Below are positions 50,967 through 52,045 of a DNA stretch of 52,045 nt, piece after piece. A model generated the notes under the pieces. The model had not been told where the DNA came from and did no database searches. It saw only the letters and a list, made by a program, of their open reading frames with translations. A program made the translations under genes and the position numbers. Source of the DNA: Arcobacter sp. (GTDB lineage: Bacteria; Campylobacterota; Campylobacteria; Campylobacterales; Arcobacteraceae); NCBI GenBank assembly GCA_003252105.1, contig QKDL01000088.1, positions 1-52,045 on the forward strand, in the 5' to 3' direction. How positions within the stretch are numbered: position 1 is the first letter of the stretch; each line of letters begins with the position of its first letter.

Positions 50967-52045
50967 ATGGCTATTGCAAGAATTTCAGATATAAAAGGTT
51001 TAGTAACAATAGGTGGAGAAACTGAAGAGATATTAAAAAATAGGGATTTGATATCTGAACATGGCGGTATTTTAACTATCGAAGAGTTTGCAAAGATAAT
51101 TTTTGAAGATGGCAGAGAAGTAGATGTAACTGGACCTGTTTCTTTTAGTTTAGATAGTTCATTTTTCAATGAGGGAACTTTTGAAGAATCAATAACACAA
51201 ATTAGTGATTTAGCTAGTTTAGAATATGTAAATAATATTATTGATACTCCTGATAATCAAACAGAGATTGATAATAATCTATCATCACAAACAAATATTC
51301 AGCCTACAATTGAAACTGAACAATTAAATTCAAATTTAGAAAATAATGATATCACATTAGATGAGCAAGTATCTTTAGTCGCAAGAGAAGAGGCAACAAC
51401 ACAAGAAATCACTCCAACAGAAGAGACTCCAATAGAAGAACCTGTGATAGAAGAGTTAATAACTGAAGAACCAACGACTGAAGAACCAACGACTGAAGAA
51501 CCAACGACTGAAGAACCAACGACTGAAGAACCGGTAGTAGAAGATCCAATTGCAGAAGAAACTCCAGTTGAAGAACCAATATTCGAAGCAGGTATAGAAG
51601 TAGGAACACCAACAGTAACAATTGAAGCAGCAGATGTAAATGGGGATTCAGTTTATAGTGCAGTAGAATTAGGTGAAGATGGAACAGTAAACGCAACAAT
51701 CACGGCACCAGTAGATGCACAACTTGGAGATACTATCACATATACAGTTGATGGTGGAGAAGAAGTAGAAGTAGAAATAACACAAGATGTATTAGATAAT
51801 GGAATCACAATTGAAATTAACCCAGAATCTACAGTAAGTGCTACATTAACAGATGCAGCTGGAAACACATCAGATTCTGCAAGTGCAACAGCATTCGAAG
51901 CAGATACAAGCGCAGATGCAGGAGAAGTAACAGTAGATACAATTGCAGGAGATGATATTATCAATGCATCAGAAGCTGGAGAAGCTACAATAGCAGTAAG
52001 TGGAACAGCAACAGGTGGAGATATCGCAGCCGGAGATAGTGTAAC
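50967..52045 (+). CDS. N-terminal part of a giant type I secreted adhesin (runs off the window)
   Basis: The frame opens at ATG 50967 after AAAGGA and stays open to the window edge, at least 359 residues. Residues 1-75 (Ile-Lys-Gly-Leu-Val-Thr-Ile-Gly-Gly, then Ile-Ile-Phe-Glu-Asp-Gly) resemble the N-terminal retention module of LapA-type adhesins. Next comes an acidic Glu-Pro-Thr linker (about 130-205) with a 15-bp tandem repeat, then Ig-like repeats with Asp-Ala-Ala-Gly-Asn-Thr-Ser and Thr-Val-Asp-Thr. The sequence is strongly acidic with no Cys in sight. The preceding exporter and channel would secrete it. The C-terminal signal and calcium-binding repeats are outside the window. Confidence 0.85.
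   Translation, partial: MAIARISDIKGLVTIGGETEEILKNRDLISEHGGILTIEEFAKIIFEDGREVDVTGPVSFSLDSSFFNEGTFEESITQISDLASLEYVNNIIDTPDNQTEIDNNLSSQTNIQPTIETEQLNSNLENNDITLDEQVSLVAREEATTQEITPTEETPIEEPVIEELITEEPTTEEPTTEEPTTEEPTTEEPVVEDPIAEETPVEEPIFEAGIEVGTPTVTIEAADVNGDSVYSAVELGEDGTVNATITAPVDAQLGDTITYTVDGGEEVEVEITQDVLDNGITIEINPESTVSATLTDAAGNTSDSASATAFEADTSADAGEVTVDTIAGDDIINASEAGEATIAVSGTATGGDIAAGDSV
51465..51539 (+). repeat. 15-bp tandem repeat in the adhesin linker
   Basis: GAAGAACCAACGACT occurs four times in tandem (51465-51524), followed by a fifth diverged unit GAAGAACCGGTAGTA (51525-51539). It encodes Glu-Glu-Pro-Thr-Thr units from residue 167. Copies are identical, so it is young or actively maintained, and changes in number stay in frame. 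Confidence 0.92.

Noticed and set aside
51465-51539. CRISPR-like repeat array
   Set aside because: Units are 15 bp, directly adjacent with no spacers, and lie in frame inside a coding region.

Overview
The window is AT-rich, about one quarter G+C by eye, and most intergenic DNA is close to pure A/T. Gene content and order point to an Arcobacter-group member of the Campylobacterota. The markers are a stand-alone FlhB C-terminal homologue (FlhX) beside a FliK-like gene, the order ppiD-like/ftsA/ftsZ, a cbpA-hspR heat-shock operon, a DUF1104 protein, and short UUG-started genes packed with 1-8 base overlaps. These assignments rest on family recognition from the sequence, not on a database search.

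Layout. 1-730: a cupin gene and a very small membrane-protein gene. 759-6377 (minus strand): fliP, then mrdA (PBP2) with a small membrane partner, then flhX and a large repetitive FliK-like gene. 6411-9850: fliW, an ArsC-family gene, a short hypothetical and recD2 in one tight run. 9930-13936: a PpiD-like foldase, ftsA and ftsZ, ending in a hairpin shared with the convergent hspR-cbpA operon, whose promoter carries a HAIR-like HspR site. 15436-16933: a rhodanese-like gene and an MnmC-like FAD oxidoreductase. 16948-17712: a one-component OmpR-type regulator and a small membrane protein, both preceded by the same 11-bp-spaced direct repeat. 17759-20515 (minus): an Aat-like transferase, an MsbA-type ABC exporter and a lipoprotein. 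20655-23958: DUF1104, a response regulator, a histidine kinase and two small cytochromes c, followed by a glycine-zipper protein. 23981-28207 (minus): flagellin, a Y-family DNA polymerase, a YeeE/YedE transporter and a dienelactone hydrolase. 28323-31293: a phosphatase-like gene, metX, xseB, radC and a PemK/MazF toxin. 31294-31736 has no gene but several hairpins. 31737-38786: a type I restriction-modification set (hsdR, hsdM, hsdS) plus a RhuM-family gene, forming an accessory island. 38905-43424: thiF, carB and a short Sua5-like gene. 43425-52045: a type I secretion locus that runs off the right edge.

The most interesting part is the right-hand secretion locus. A LuxR-type regulator and a HlyD-family adaptor with an N-terminal cytoplasmic PAS domain form one operon. 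Divergent from it are a TolC-family outer-membrane channel with three DamX-like SPOR repeats at its C-terminus, an exporter ATPase with an inactive C39-like domain, and the start of a giant acidic repeat adhesin. The architecture suggests an adhesin secretion machine with a built-in sensor on its inner-membrane adaptor and a peptidoglycan-binding tether on its outer-membrane channel. I know of no characterised system with both features. The second notable item is the predicted regulon made of the TGAGACAA direct repeats and the adjacent ribbon-helix-helix/winged-helix regulator.
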